NCBI GenBank assembly: GCA_005799825.1 | Contig: SYFT01000013.1 | Span: forward strand, 1-40,382 | Length of the DNA: 40,382 nt | From: Acidobacteriota bacterium | GTDB taxonomy: Bacteria; Acidobacteriota; Vicinamibacteria; Vicinamibacterales; SCN-69-37 | Reading direction: 5' to 3' | Shown: positions 17,134 through 26,605 of the stretch, one piece after another | How positions within the stretch are numbered: position 1 is the stretch's first letter | Layout: every line of letters begins with the position of its first letter | Position numbers and translations under genes: made by a program | The notes under the pieces: model-generated | Databases searched by the model: none | The model's input: the letters and a program-made list of their open reading frames with translations, nothing else | Told to the model about the DNA's origin: nothing

Positions 17134-19239
17134 CTACCGCTGCGCTGCTGCGAGGTCATTCACGGCCTTCGCGAGCATCTGTACCTTGGCCTGATCCGAG
17201 GAACCGGAGACCGAGCCGCTGAGCGTGGTGCCCAACTGCTGCAGCGCCGTGCGACGCGCTTCGCCCGAGAGGCCCTCGGCGCGAGTCAGTGAGCTGCGTG
17301 TGCTTGTGATCGTGCCGGCCGAAAGGCCCTTCGACCGCTCGAGCTGGTCGACAAACGCCCTGGCCATCGCGAAGCTCGGCGGCCAGGCGGTCTTCCGCTG
17401 ATCCTGCGCGTTCGCCTCCGTGAAGGTCACCGTCTTGGCCGCGTCAATCTCGTTCTGCGACAGATGCGGAGTGGCAACCATCTCGTAGATATCGAGACCG
17501 CGCGAGATCTCCGAGCTATAGATCAGGCCGTTGTACCAGTAGACCGACCACGAACCGGCGCTCAGGAGGCGAGTACCGTCGAGCGGACCACGGTCGAAAT
17601 AGGCCATCTCGAACGGCTTCTTGGGATCGGTCCAGTCGAACACCGTGATGCCGCCCTGGTAGAAGCCCTGCACCATGATGTCGCGGCCGGGCACGGGCAG
17701 GAGCGAGCCGTTGTGCGCCACGCAGTTCTCGAAGTCGGTCTGCGGTGCCGGCATCTTGTAGTAGCTGTGGAATACCAGCTTGCCGCGTTCGATGGTGAAG
17801 ATGGCGTTGGCGCCCCACTCCAGGCGGTCCGTGCTGCGGCACCGGGGGCTACTGCCGCCGCCCCACTCGTCAGAGAACAGCACCTTGGTGCCGTCGTTGC
17901 TGAACGTCGCGGAATGCCAGAACGCCATGTTGATGTCGCCGGCCGCATCGATACGGACCGGATGCGTGGGCTCACGGATGTCGAGCAGCAGCCCGTAGCC
18001 GCCGCACGCACCGCCGGCAAATCCGGACTCACCGAACACCGTGATGTCGTGGCACTGATTCGGGCCCGTCGGAGCGCCGCCTGCACGTCCACCGCGGCCA
18101 CCCGCTGGCGGGGCACCTGCCGGGGGCGCGCCTCCGGAAATCACTGGGGGAGCAGTACCCGCCGCAGGCGGAGCGCCGGCCGCACCGGTCGCTGGGGGAC
18201 CACCCGCGCGTCCCGGTTCCACACGGCGGGGAGGCGGCGCGAGGCCCGCGAAGATGCGCGCGTAGTTACCGACTGCGGCCTTCTCGGGCGCCGCGAGCGG
18301 GACTTTAATCACTTCAACTCGGAACTGCGCCGAATCGGGATTGTCGGTCAGGTTGCCACCGACGCAGCCGGCCAGTTCTTCAGGCGACCGCACGCCGGCC
18401 GAACCCGAGATGTAGACGTAGACATTTTCCTTGTCGCTGGGATCTTCAATCACCGTGTGCGTGTGCGAACCGCGGCACGTCTGCACGTTGCTGACGTACT
18501 TCGGATTCTTGATGTCCGAGATGTCGAAGATACGGATGCCGCGGATGCGTTCCTTGCTGATGGGTTCGGGTACACCCTGTGAGCCACAGTCCAGCCGGGC
18601 ATTCGTGCCTTCAGAGGACACAAACAGCAGGTGCTTGAACACCGAGACGTCGTTCTGCGACGCGGGGCAGGGAATCGTTTTCACTAGCACGGGGTTCGCG
18701 GGATTCGACACATCCCAGAAGATGATGCCGGCGTAGTTGCCCTGCACAACGTACTTGCCGGTGAACGCTAGGTCAGAGTTTGTGATGCCGCGGTGGCCTT
18801 CGGGCGGCGGCGTGGTGGATACAAGGCGCATGTTCCATGCGGCCTGCGCCGCGTCCCAGTACCCGGCCTTGAGGCCGACACGGGGATCAGGTGTCGGCGC
18901 CACAGCCGAAATCGTCGGCGCGATCGGCGCCGGCATCACGTCCGGCACTGGAGGCACTGCCGGCGGCGGGTTGCCGCGCCCACCGGCGCGTCCGGTTGCA
19001 GTTGCCAGAATGGCACCAGGCGCACCCGCCTGCGGAGCGCCGCCGGCAGGTACCGCGGCGGCGGGTGCCGCCGCAGGCGCGGCTGTGGGCGCTGGCGCTG
19101 CGACCATGGAGGTCGGCGTGGGCGCCGCCACTGCAGGCGCGGGTGTCGCCGGTGCCGGCATCCTCGATGCGCAGGCCGCCAGTACGACGACGCCGGCAAA
19201 CGAAGTGACCAATCGAACGGAAATGGATTTCTGAGTCAT
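17134..19239 (-). CDS. LVIVD-type beta-propeller lipoprotein
   Basis: ATG 19239 is used; a TTG at 19248 is the only longer option and crowds the GGAGGA ribosome site (about 19252-19257). The 701-residue product has a lipobox (VVLAAC, about residue 21), then a low-complexity Ala/Pro/Gly stretch to about residue 95. Propeller-like repeats follow, such as YVVQGNYAGIIFWDVSNPANP, IRIFDISDIKNP, LLLDIREPTHP and ITVFDWTDPKKPF, the LVIVD pattern. A second Gly/Pro/Ala-rich insert lies mid-protein. The C-terminal 100 residues are helical with a DUF305-like flavour of spacing but no known domain. The DUF305 gene is 5 bases upstream in the same operon. A surface scaffold role is likely; ligand unknown. 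Confidence 0.83.
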   Translation of the reverse strand: MTQKSISVRLVTSFAGVVVLAACASRMPAPATPAPAVAAPTPTSMVAAPAPTAAPAAAPAAAVPAGGAPQAGAPGAILATATGRAGGRGNPPPAVPPVPDVMPAPIAPTISAVAPTPDPRVGLKAGYWDAAQAAWNMRLVSTTPPPEGHRGITNSDLAFTGKYVVQGNYAGIIFWDVSNPANPVLVKTIPCPASQNDVSVFKHLLFVSSEGTNARLDCGSQGVPEPISKERIRGIRIFDISDIKNPKYVSNVQTCRGSHTHTVIEDPSDKENVYVYISGSAGVRSPEELAGCVGGNLTDNPDSAQFRVEVIKVPLAAPEKAAVGNYARIFAGLAPPPRRVEPGRAGGPPATGAAGAPPAAGTAPPVISGGAPPAGAPPAGGRGGRAGGAPTGPNQCHDITVFGESGFAGGACGGYGLLLDIREPTHPVRIDAAGDINMAFWHSATFSNDGTKVLFSDEWGGGSSPRCRSTDRLEWGANAIFTIERGKLVFHSYYKMPAPQTDFENCVAHNGSLLPVPGRDIMVQGFYQGGITVFDWTDPKKPFEMAYFDRGPLDGTRLLSAGSWSVYWYNGLIYSSEISRGLDIYEMVATPHLSQNEIDAAKTVTFTEANAQDQRKTAWPPSFAMARAFVDQLERSKGLSAGTITSTRSSLTRAEGLSGEARRTALQQLGTTLSGSVSGSSDQAKVQMLAKAVNDLAAAQR

Positions 19240-19244
19240 GAGCG

Positions 19245-19937
19245 TCAACGTCCTCCTCCAAGAGTCTCAAGCAGCTGTTGCATGCGTTCAATTTCCGCTT
19301 CCTGGTCGGCCTGCACATCTGCAGCGAACAGGTAGACAAAGTCGTCCTGCGCCGCGGCGTGTGACGCGAACAGTTCCTGTACCATGCCAATGGCGCCCTG
19401 GTGGTGCTTGATCATCCCCACCAGGAACAGGCGATCGAAGTTCCTGCCGCGCGCCTTCTTGAGCGCGGCCATTTCGGCCTCGTTCAGCATGCCGGGCATC
19501 AACATGTCGTGCACCATGCCGTCATGATTCATCTTCATGTGCGTGGCATCGGCGGCCGGCACATCCTGGCCCCGGTCACGCAGCCACGTGCGCATGAAGG
19601 CAATTTCGTCGCGCTGGCTGATGAGCATGCGTTCACACATCAACTGGATGGTCGGGCTGGCGCCGTTCGTCTGCGACCACCCGGCCATCAGCACGGCCTG
19701 CGCGTGATGGGGAATCATACCCTGCATGAACTTCACGTCAGCCGCGCTGAACGGCTGCCTGACCAGCTCGGGCCGGGCCTCAGGGTCCACAATTGGCGTG
19801 AGGGGGACCGCTCCGGTTCGCGGCGCGACCATGGCCGGGGGGCGGGCGGCGCTCTGGCATGCGGACGCCGAAGCGGCCACCAGGATTCCGGCCAAAACAG
19901 TGCGAATGGACATCACAGTCATCGGAAGAGTCTTCAC
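19245..19937 (-). CDS. DUF305 lipoprotein
   Basis: The 230-residue product has a lipobox-like ASASAC near residue 27, then two DUF305 ferritin-like halves. The first has DVKFMQGMIPHHAQAVLMA and the second LVGMIKHHQGAIGM, each with the paired His typical of the family. Met-rich helices lie between (THMKMNHDGMVHDMLMPGM). Some DUF305 proteins bind copper or other metals in the periplasm, and the His/Met content here agrees, but no metal has been shown. It is the first gene of a two-gene unit with the LVIVD lipoprotein and diverges from the parvulin gene across 75 bases. Confidence 0.9.
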   Translation of the reverse strand: MKTLPMTVMSIRTVLAGILVAASASACQSAARPPAMVAPRTGAVPLTPIVDPEARPELVRQPFSAADVKFMQGMIPHHAQAVLMAGWSQTNGASPTIQLMCERMLISQRDEIAFMRTWLRDRGQDVPAADATHMKMNHDGMVHDMLMPGMLNEAEMAALKKARGRNFDRLFLVGMIKHHQGAIGMVQELFASHAAAQDDFVYLFAADVQADQEAEIERMQQLLETLGGGR

Positions 19938-20012
19938 GGGGACCGCCGCAGTGTAAGCGATCTCCAGGCTGGATTCACATTAGACTGAAGTCCTGACCTT
20001 TTTTCTGGCCGA

Positions 20013-21086
20013 ATGGAGAGAGCGTTGCTGAGTCGATCGATTGTTGCTGGTGTGGTGGTGGGAGCCCTGGGACTCACCGGGGCGTGCGGTGGGGCCAATT
20101 CGGCCGCGCCGGCGTCTGCCGATGTCTGGGCGGTCGTGAACGGCAAGCAATTGCGCCGTGATCACGTGGAGCGCCTGTATCGGACGATGCTGAATCCGGA
20201 GGCGCCTGCGCCGACCGACGAGGAGGCCCTGGGCGCAAAATTGGGCATTCTGGAAGACATGATTCAGGACGAGATCCTTCTCACTCGCTCGGCCGCCCTG
20301 AAGATTGAGCCGACGGCCGATGAGGTGGCCAAGGCGCTGGCCGACCAGCGCGGCGCGCTCTCCGAAGAGGCGTTCACGAAGCAGCTTGGTGACCGGCGCA
20401 TCACGATGGACGAGTTTCGCGAGGAAGTGCGCCGCGAGATCATGGTCCGTAAGGTCGTCGAAAAAGAAGTGACTGACAAAATCGTCATTGCCGACGACGA
20501 AGTCACCGCGTTCTTCGATAAGAATCGCGCGCAGTTCAACATCCTCGAGCGCCAATACCATCTCGCGCAGATCGTGGTGAACTCCCAGCCGAATCCTCAG
20601 GTGGGCAACCGCAGGAACGACGACGCCTCGACGCCCGAACAGGCGCAGCGCAAGGTAACGATGTTGACCGAACGCCTGAGAACGGGCGACAGCTTCGCGG
20701 AGCTGGCGGCCGACTTCTCGGAAGACCAGCAGTCCGCCGGAAACGGTGGCGACATCGGCTTCGTGCCGCAGTCGCGCATCGATCAGGCGCCCCCGCAACT
20801 GCGCCAGGCCGTGATGGCCATGAAGCAGGGGCAGATGAGCACCGTGACTGCAGGCCCACAGGTCACCATCCTCGCACTCGTCGCCGTGCAGGAGCCCGGA
20901 CAACGCGAGATCGGCAACCCCGAAGTGAAGGAAGCCATTCGCTCGGGCCTCAAGGATCGCCGGACGCAGTTGCTGCAGACTGCGTTCCTGAGCCGCATCC
21001 GCAGTGAGGCGACCATTGTGAACCACCTCGCGAAAACGCTCGTGGATGGCGCGGGCAAGGCGCCGGACGCAGCCATCAGTAAATGA
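20013..21086 (+). CDS. Parvulin-type peptidyl-prolyl isomerase lipoprotein (PrsA/SurA-like)
   Basis: The 357-residue product has a lipobox (LGLTGAC, about residue 24), a SurA-like N-terminal helical chaperone part (ILEDMIQDEILLTRSA, about 75-90), and a parvulin domain at about 185-290. Conserved parvulin patterns are RQYHLAQIVV, DSFAELAADFSEDQQSAGNGGDIGFV and QAVMAMKQGQMSTV. It should help fold exported proteins on the periplasmic side. The stop codon TGA (21084-21086) is the first part of an octamer repeat. A 486-codon antisense open frame covers the whole gene and is a coding shadow. Confidence 0.92.
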   Translation: MERALLSRSIVAGVVVGALGLTGACGGANSAAPASADVWAVVNGKQLRRDHVERLYRTMLNPEAPAPTDEEALGAKLGILEDMIQDEILLTRSAALKIEPTADEVAKALADQRGALSEEAFTKQLGDRRITMDEFREEVRREIMVRKVVEKEVTDKIVIADDEVTAFFDKNRAQFNILERQYHLAQIVVNSQPNPQVGNRRNDDASTPEQAQRKVTMLTERLRTGDSFAELAADFSEDQQSAGNGGDIGFVPQSRIDQAPPQLRQAVMAMKQGQMSTVTAGPQVTILALVAVQEPGQREIGNPEVKEAIRSGLKDRRTQLLQTAFLSRIRSEATIVNHLAKTLVDGAGKAPDAAISK

Positions 21087-21115
21087 GAAACTGGGGAACT
21101 TAGGAACTGTTAGGG
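21084..21115. repeat. Octamer-unit repeat, copy D (half element)
   Basis: Units TGAGAAAC, TGGGGAAC, TTAGGAAC, then TGTTAGGG. There is no right arm. It holds the stop of the parvulin gene (TGA 21084) and, on the other strand, the stop of the membrane-protein remnant (TAA, 21110-21112). Confidence 0.75.
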
Positions 21116-21754
21116 CCGGGGGAAGTACTGCGGCTGCATCATCAGCCGCAGCGCCTTGCCGGGATGTGCGAGGTCGTGCCGAACCTGCGTCCAACCGATG
21201 CAGTGAAGGTAATAGACGAGGTTCAGCGCCAGCAACTCCGTGGTGATCGCCAGCGTTGAGTTGAAGCGCACGATGCCGGGCAGGAGTACCGATACGAGCA
21301 GGCCCACCGCAAGTGACGCACTGCGCAGGACGCGTGTGTCGGGAATCCGCAGCACGATGAGCAGGTGCCGTGCGGTGTTTATCTTGAATCCCAGGAACAG
21401 CGCAAAGGGCACGAGCCCCCAGTCGATGCGATCCTCTCAATCAAATTCCAGACGAGTCTCCACGTACCACAAGCACAGGGCAAAGAGCACCGCCAGCGCT
21501 ACGGCGCCGACCGTTTGTGCCGTGCTGCCCTTGAATTCTTCGTGGAAGGAATAGATCGACAAGTAATCGTCCCAGATCGCGATCGGCAGGATGAAGCCCG
21601 CCAGCAGAATGGCGGTCACGACAAGCGCCGTGCGCCGCGGGAGGAGAAAGAGATTCTTCAGGTAGTAGGCCGGCGAGAGCTTGATCGTGATCGCCAGCGC
21701 GATGAGTGTATGCGACCATGTCCAACCACCCCGCGCCCCCTGCAGGGTGACCAT
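21110..21754 (-). pseudogene. Polytopic membrane-protein remnant with in-frame TGA
   Basis: One continuous minus-strand frame of 214 codons is broken by a single TGA at 21439-21437. Upstream of it are hydrophobic helices (LIALAITIKLSPAYYLKNLF, TALVVTAILLAGFILPIAIW and AVALAVLFALCLWYVETRL). Downstream the frame goes on with RIDWGLVPFALFLGFK, SLAVGLLVSVLLPG and LALNLVYYLHCIGW. The helix pattern and IKLSP motif resemble the middle and end of DUF2029/GT87-type membrane glycosyltransferases, but this is a weak match. The 5' part is cut where the hipA remnant begins (about 21755). It is judged a truncated, dead gene. Confidence 0.6.
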
Positions 21755-22527
21755 GACGACCTCAAGCTGATCTTCGCTTTAGGGTCGTCGCTTGGCGAAG
21801 CCTGTCCGAAGGCGTCGGTGATCGATGCGCAGGGTCGGCTGAGCATCGCCAAGTTTCCGAAAGCTTCTGACGGCTACCGTCTCGAACTATGTGAAGCGGT
21901 AGCTCTGGGCTGGCCAGTCGGGCGGGCATCACCACGTCTGTTCACGAGCTGGTGAATATTGACGGCACCTCCGTGCTGCTCTCAACGCGTTGTGACCGGA
22001 ATAGTGGCATACGCGTGCCATACCTGTCCGCACTCTCGATGCTCGGCCTGAATGATGGCGATCGCGCCAGCTACCCCGAGCTGGTTGATGTGCTGACGCA
22101 GCACGGCGCACGCGCGGCCGAGGACGTCCAGGAACTGTTACGGCGGTTGATGCTCAACGTGCTGATCTTCAACGTTGACGATTACCTTCGCAATCACGGC
22201 TTCCTGTGGAGCGGCACCGCTGGGTGGAGATTGGCTCCAGTGTTTGACTTGAACCCGACTCCAGTTGACGTCCGGCCGCAAATCCTCACGACGGCCATCT
22301 CGCTCGAGGATGGGACATGTGACATCGACCTGGTGGAATCGATGGCGGAGTACTTCGGCCTCAGTAGGGCTGATGCGAGGGTTGAGATTACACGGGTGGG
22401 TGCGGCCGTCGCGACGTGGAAGTCCCTCGCCGCTGATCTAGGAGCGATCCGGGCCGAGATTCAGCACAGGGCATCAGCGTTCGAACACAAAGACCTGGAC
22501 ATGGCCTTGCGGACCTTGGGAACTTAG
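21755..22527 (+). pseudogene. hipA-family kinase toxin, truncated and frameshifted
   Basis: Frame 2 from 21755 gives DLKLIFALGSSLGEACPKAS and GRLSIAKFPKASDGY, the start of the HipA kinase core (usual GSSLGGARPKA, LWIAKFP). Near 21905 the frame shifts to frame 1, which gives LASRAGITTSVHELVNIDG, RVPYLSALSMLGL, LMLNVLIFNVDDYLRNHGFL (HipA catalytic region, usual NxDDHxxNHGFL) and APVFDLNPTP. The N-terminal third is missing and no hipB antitoxin is next to it. The stop (TAG 22525-22527) is supplied by repeat copy E. Intact HipA phosphorylates a tRNA synthetase; this copy cannot. Confidence 0.8.
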
Positions 22528-22543
22528 GAACTGGGGAACCGAG
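22516..22543. repeat. Octamer-unit repeat, copy E (half element)
   Basis: Units TTGGGAAC, TTAGGAAC, TGGGGAAC, then CGAG; no right arm. It contains the stop codon of the hipA remnant and ends 8 bases before the stop of the convergent isomerase gene. It has the same orientation as copy D, so D and E are direct repeats flanking the decayed island. Confidence 0.78.
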
Positions 22544-22550
22544 CTCACAG

Positions 22551-23475
22551 TCAGGCCCAGGCGTCGGCGGCCACGTACGCGTTGATGACGGCCCGTTCGC
22601 CGTCACGACCCCGCGTGGCGTTGCCGTGTTCCATCCCAACAACCCCGGTGAATCCCTTGCCGTAGATGTGTCTGAACACATTGCGATAATTGATCTCACC
22701 CGTGCCCGGTTCGTTTCGGCCGGGGTTGTCGCCCACCTGGAAGTAGGCAATCTCTTCCCAGCACGTATCGATGTTGGGGATCAGGTTCCCCTCGGTAATC
22801 TGCTGATGGTAGATGTCGAACAGGATCTTGCATGAGGGACTGTTCACGGCCTTGCACACCAGATACGCCTGGGGACTGGACGTCAGGAACATACCCGGGT
22901 GATTCCGCAGCGTGTTGAGCGGCTCAAGCACCATCACCAGCCCGTGCGGCTCCAGCAGAGCGGCGGCCATGCGTAGTGTTTCGACTACCTTTACGGTTTG
23001 GTAGTCGAAGTGAGGGCGCTTGTCCACGTGGCCGGGCACCACGGTCATCCACTTGGCGCCAACACGCTTTGCGATCTCAATCGATTCCGTCACCTCTTTG
23101 AGGAACGTATCGCGATGCGCGCCCGCACCAAGCGTGAGAGTGGGTTCCGTCCAGTTGATGGTGTGCGCCACGAACACGCCCATCCGCATGTTGAGCCGTG
23201 CCAGCGTCTTACCGATGAGCTCCTGATCAGCCACCGTGCGTCCGCGCATGCCGTTGTCTTCAAGGGCCGTGAACCCTTCAGCGGCCATGAACTCCAGTTG
23301 CGCCACCAGCTCGGCGCCGGAATGCTCCCGAAACATTCCAAAGTGCGGCGCATAGCTGAGCCGGAACCTGCGCGCAGGCTGCGGCGAGAACTCTGCCCAG
23401 AGTCGCGGCCCGGCGATCGCCATCCCCGCGCTGGCCAGAAGCGTTGATGTGAGGAACTGGCGCCGCTGCATAGCG

Positions 23476-23483
<8 letters not shown>
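22551..23483 (-). CDS. Tat-exported TIM-barrel sugar isomerase-like protein (hydroxypyruvate isomerase-like)
   Basis: The 310-residue product has a Tat signal ([20 protein letters not shown]), then an AP endonuclease 2-type TIM barrel. Motifs are HFGMFREHSGAELVAQLEF, GFTALEDNGM, VVPGHVD, VMVLEPLN (metal Glu), KILFDIYHQQITEG (Asp and His) and FTGVVGMEHG (final Glu). These match the metal site of hydroxypyruvate isomerase and sugar epimerase relatives. Start ATG 23483 overlaps the upstream oxidoreductase stop by 8 bases, so translation is coupled; ATG 23471 is an alternative start closer to the Tat motif. Its partner suggests it handles the oxidised sugar made by that enzyme. Confidence 0.88.
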
Positions 23484-24792
<1,309 letters not shown>

Positions 24793-24802
24793 GGATACCT
24801 CG

Positions 24803-25627
24803 CTACTGAATCTCTCTGACCAATCGAAAGCCCACGAAGGGGCCATCGGATAACCACCACCGACTCTTGGGCAACTGCGGATCGCGTTCGTTCCAGTACT
24901 CGTCCTGGACGGCTCGAGCCTCCGGGCCAATGCCGTCGGAACCATCTCGAAACGACCCACCCCGCGTCACGAGCTGGCCGTCTTTCGCCATCACCCACTC
25001 CGCAGCGTTGCCAAACAAATCAAACAGGCCCAGCCGATCTGGCGCCTTCGTGCCCACCGCGTGGCTGCGCGCCGAGGCGCTGTTGCGATGCCAGCCCACA
25101 CCGTCGAGTGCGTCCGGAGACGGGCCACCAGGCCCAACTGCAAGAGCAGCAACGTGTTGCCACTCGCTTTCCGTGGGTAGACGATAAACCCGCCCGGTCT
25201 TTTGTGAAAGCCATTTCGTGAAGGCTTCTGCGGCCTGGCGCGTGACGCTAATCACCGGGAACCCGGCGTGACCCCAGCCATAGTCGGGCGCACCGTACGG
25301 GTTGGACGGCTGGGCCGCCCCGTCGCTGCCGGCGGGCCGGCCCCCGGGCGTATCGAGGCCAAGCGCAAAGACGTCGTACAGGTCCCAGGTCACCTCGGTC
25401 CGGCCGATGTAAAAGGGACCTGCCGTCGCGCCTTTGGGCACAAGGACCATGTCGAACGTCACCGTGGTGCCGGCGATTGTTTCGCGGTAGTCCTTGTCCT
25501 GGGAGTCTTGGGCGCCGAAGCCGGGAGCCAAACGACCGATTAGCGTAGGCGGCGCGGCGGTCAGCGATACCATCGCCACTGTGGCAACTGCAACAACCAG
25601 TGCGAAACAACCTCTTGTCTGCGTCAT
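24803..25627 (-). CDS. SUMF1-fold (FGE-sulfatase domain) exported protein
   Basis: ATG 25627 is chosen: AGGAA lies 9 bases upstream and a signal peptide (CFALVVAVATVAMVSLTAA) follows. The 274-residue product shows FGE-sulfatase domain marks: PFYIGRTEVTWDLYD, FPVISVTRQAAEAFTKWLS, YRLPTESEWQHVA, LGLFDLFGNAAEWV, TRGGSFRDG and VGFRLVRE. True formylglycine-generating enzymes use a Cys pair near the C-terminus. The mature part here has no Cys, so it is a non-catalytic or different-function member. It starts the minus-strand unit with the oxidoreductase and isomerase. Its first 47 bases overlap the divergent apbE-like gene if that starts at 25581. Confidence 0.87.
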   Translation of the reverse strand: MTQTRGCFALVVAVATVAMVSLTAAPPTLIGRLAPGFGAQDSQDKDYRETIAGTTVTFDMVLVPKGATAGPFYIGRTEVTWDLYDVFALGLDTPGGRPAGSDGAAQPSNPYGAPDYGWGHAGFPVISVTRQAAEAFTKWLSQKTGRVYRLPTESEWQHVAALAVGPGGPSPDALDGVGWHRNSASARSHAVGTKAPDRLGLFDLFGNAAEWVMAKDGQLVTRGGSFRDGSDGIGPEARAVQDEYWNERDPQLPKSRWWLSDGPFVGFRLVREIQ

Positions 25628-26594
25628 CGCGTTGCTTTTCCTCGCGGTGCCTCTCGCGTCAGTTCGGCCACAAGCCTCTCCACGGTTTGAATATGCGCAG
25701 GTCCACATGGGCATGCCTGTGCGAATCGTACTGTACGCGCCGGACGAAGCGGCGGCGGTACGCGCCGCCAGCGCCGCGTTCGCGCGTATCGCATCGCTCG
25801 ACCGCGCGATGAGCGACTATCGCCCCGACAGCGAGGTCCGCGACCTCTCGCGTCTCTCGCCGGCGCCCGTCATCGTCTCTCCCGACGTCTTCCGCGTCGT
25901 GTGCCGCGCGATCGCGATCGCGCGGGACACCGACGGCGCCTTCGATCCCACGGTCGCGCCGCTCGTCGCGCTGTGGCGCGACGCGAGGACGACCGGGCGT
26001 CTGCCCGCGCGCGCGGCGATCGACGCCGCGCGTGCGCTGACAAGCTGGCGCCGCGTCGAACTTGACGCGGCGCGGTCGTCAATCCGCCTGCCAGACCCGG
26101 GTATGCGGATTGACCTGGGCGGCATCGCGAAAGGATACATCCTGCAGGCCGCCCTAACGACGCTACGCGGCGCCGGTTACGGCGCCGCGCTGCTCGAAGC
26201 GGGCGGCGACACTGTGGCGGGCGATGCGCCGCCCGGCCAGGCCGGGTGGCGCATCGCGGGAAATGACCCAGACGCCGAAAAAGACACCCGACGTCTTTTT
26301 CGGCGCGGCTCCGAGCTCATTGCCAGGGCCGCGCTCGCCACCTCCGGCCCGGCCGCCCAGTTCGTCGAGATCGACGGCGTGCGCTACTCGCACGTCGTCG
26401 ATCCGCGCACCGGCTGGGCGCTGACGTCGAGCGTCACCGCCCACGTGGTCGCCGCCGATGGCGCCACGGCCGACGCGCTGGCCACGGCGGCGACCGTGGC
26501 CGGCGCGCGCGGACTGGACGCCATTCGCGCCCGCTTCCCCGCGGTACGCATTTATCTCGTCGAATCGGTAGGCGGTATCGCCGCAGTGCGATAA
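25581..26594 (+). CDS. ApbE-like FAD:protein FMN transferase (1), exported
   Basis: About 337 residues if GTG 25581 is the start; TTG 25632 is possible and no ribosome site decides. A membrane-spanning signal (LVCVIALLFLAVPLAS) precedes the ApbE domain: VHMGMPVRIVLY, DTDGAFDPTVAPLV, RIDLGGIAKGYILQAAL, GAALLEAGGD, AALATSGPAAQFV, YSHVVDPRTGW and ADALATAATVAG. The Mg and FAD contact motifs are all present. It should attach FMN to Thr or Ser of envelope proteins. A 33-base palindrome (26273-26305) adds residues 231-242 in a loop before ATSG without breaking the frame. The gene is visibly richer in CG-repeats than its neighbours, hinting at transfer. No FMN-acceptor motif was seen in the window. 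Confidence 0.88.
   Translation: MATATTSAKQPLVCVIALLFLAVPLASVRPQASPRFEYAQVHMGMPVRIVLYAPDEAAAVRAASAAFARIASLDRAMSDYRPDSEVRDLSRLSPAPVIVSPDVFRVVCRAIAIARDTDGAFDPTVAPLVALWRDARTTGRLPARAAIDAARALTSWRRVELDAARSSIRLPDPGMRIDLGGIAKGYILQAALTTLRGAGYGAALLEAGGDTVAGDAPPGQAGWRIAGNDPDAEKDTRRLFRRGSELIARAALATSGPAAQFVEIDGVRYSHVVDPRTGWALTSSVTAHVVAADGATADALATAATVAGARGLDAIRARFPAVRIYLVESVGGIAAVR
26273..26305. repeat. GACGTCGGGTGT-family palindrome inside apbE (1)
   Basis: Perfect 13-base arms (CGCCGAAAAAGAC, 26273-26285, and its complement 26293-26305) flank ACCCGAC. On the minus strand the centre reads GACGTCGGGTGTC. Translated as AEKDTRRLFRR, it keeps the frame. It is related to the palindromes at 37711-37773 and 39642-39705. 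Confidence 0.82.
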
Positions 26595-26605
26595 CCTCAT
26601 GCGAT

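Noticed and set aside
21437-21439. TGA as a selenocysteine codon in the membrane-protein remnant
   Set aside because: The gene is also truncated at its 5' end, no selenocysteine-insertion hairpin is visible just after it, and the position is not a redox motif.
19980-21440. A 486-codon open frame on the minus strand
   Set aside because: It lies opposite the parvulin gene, which has clear family motifs and a lipobox; the minus frame shows no recognisable domain and is a high-GC coding shadow.
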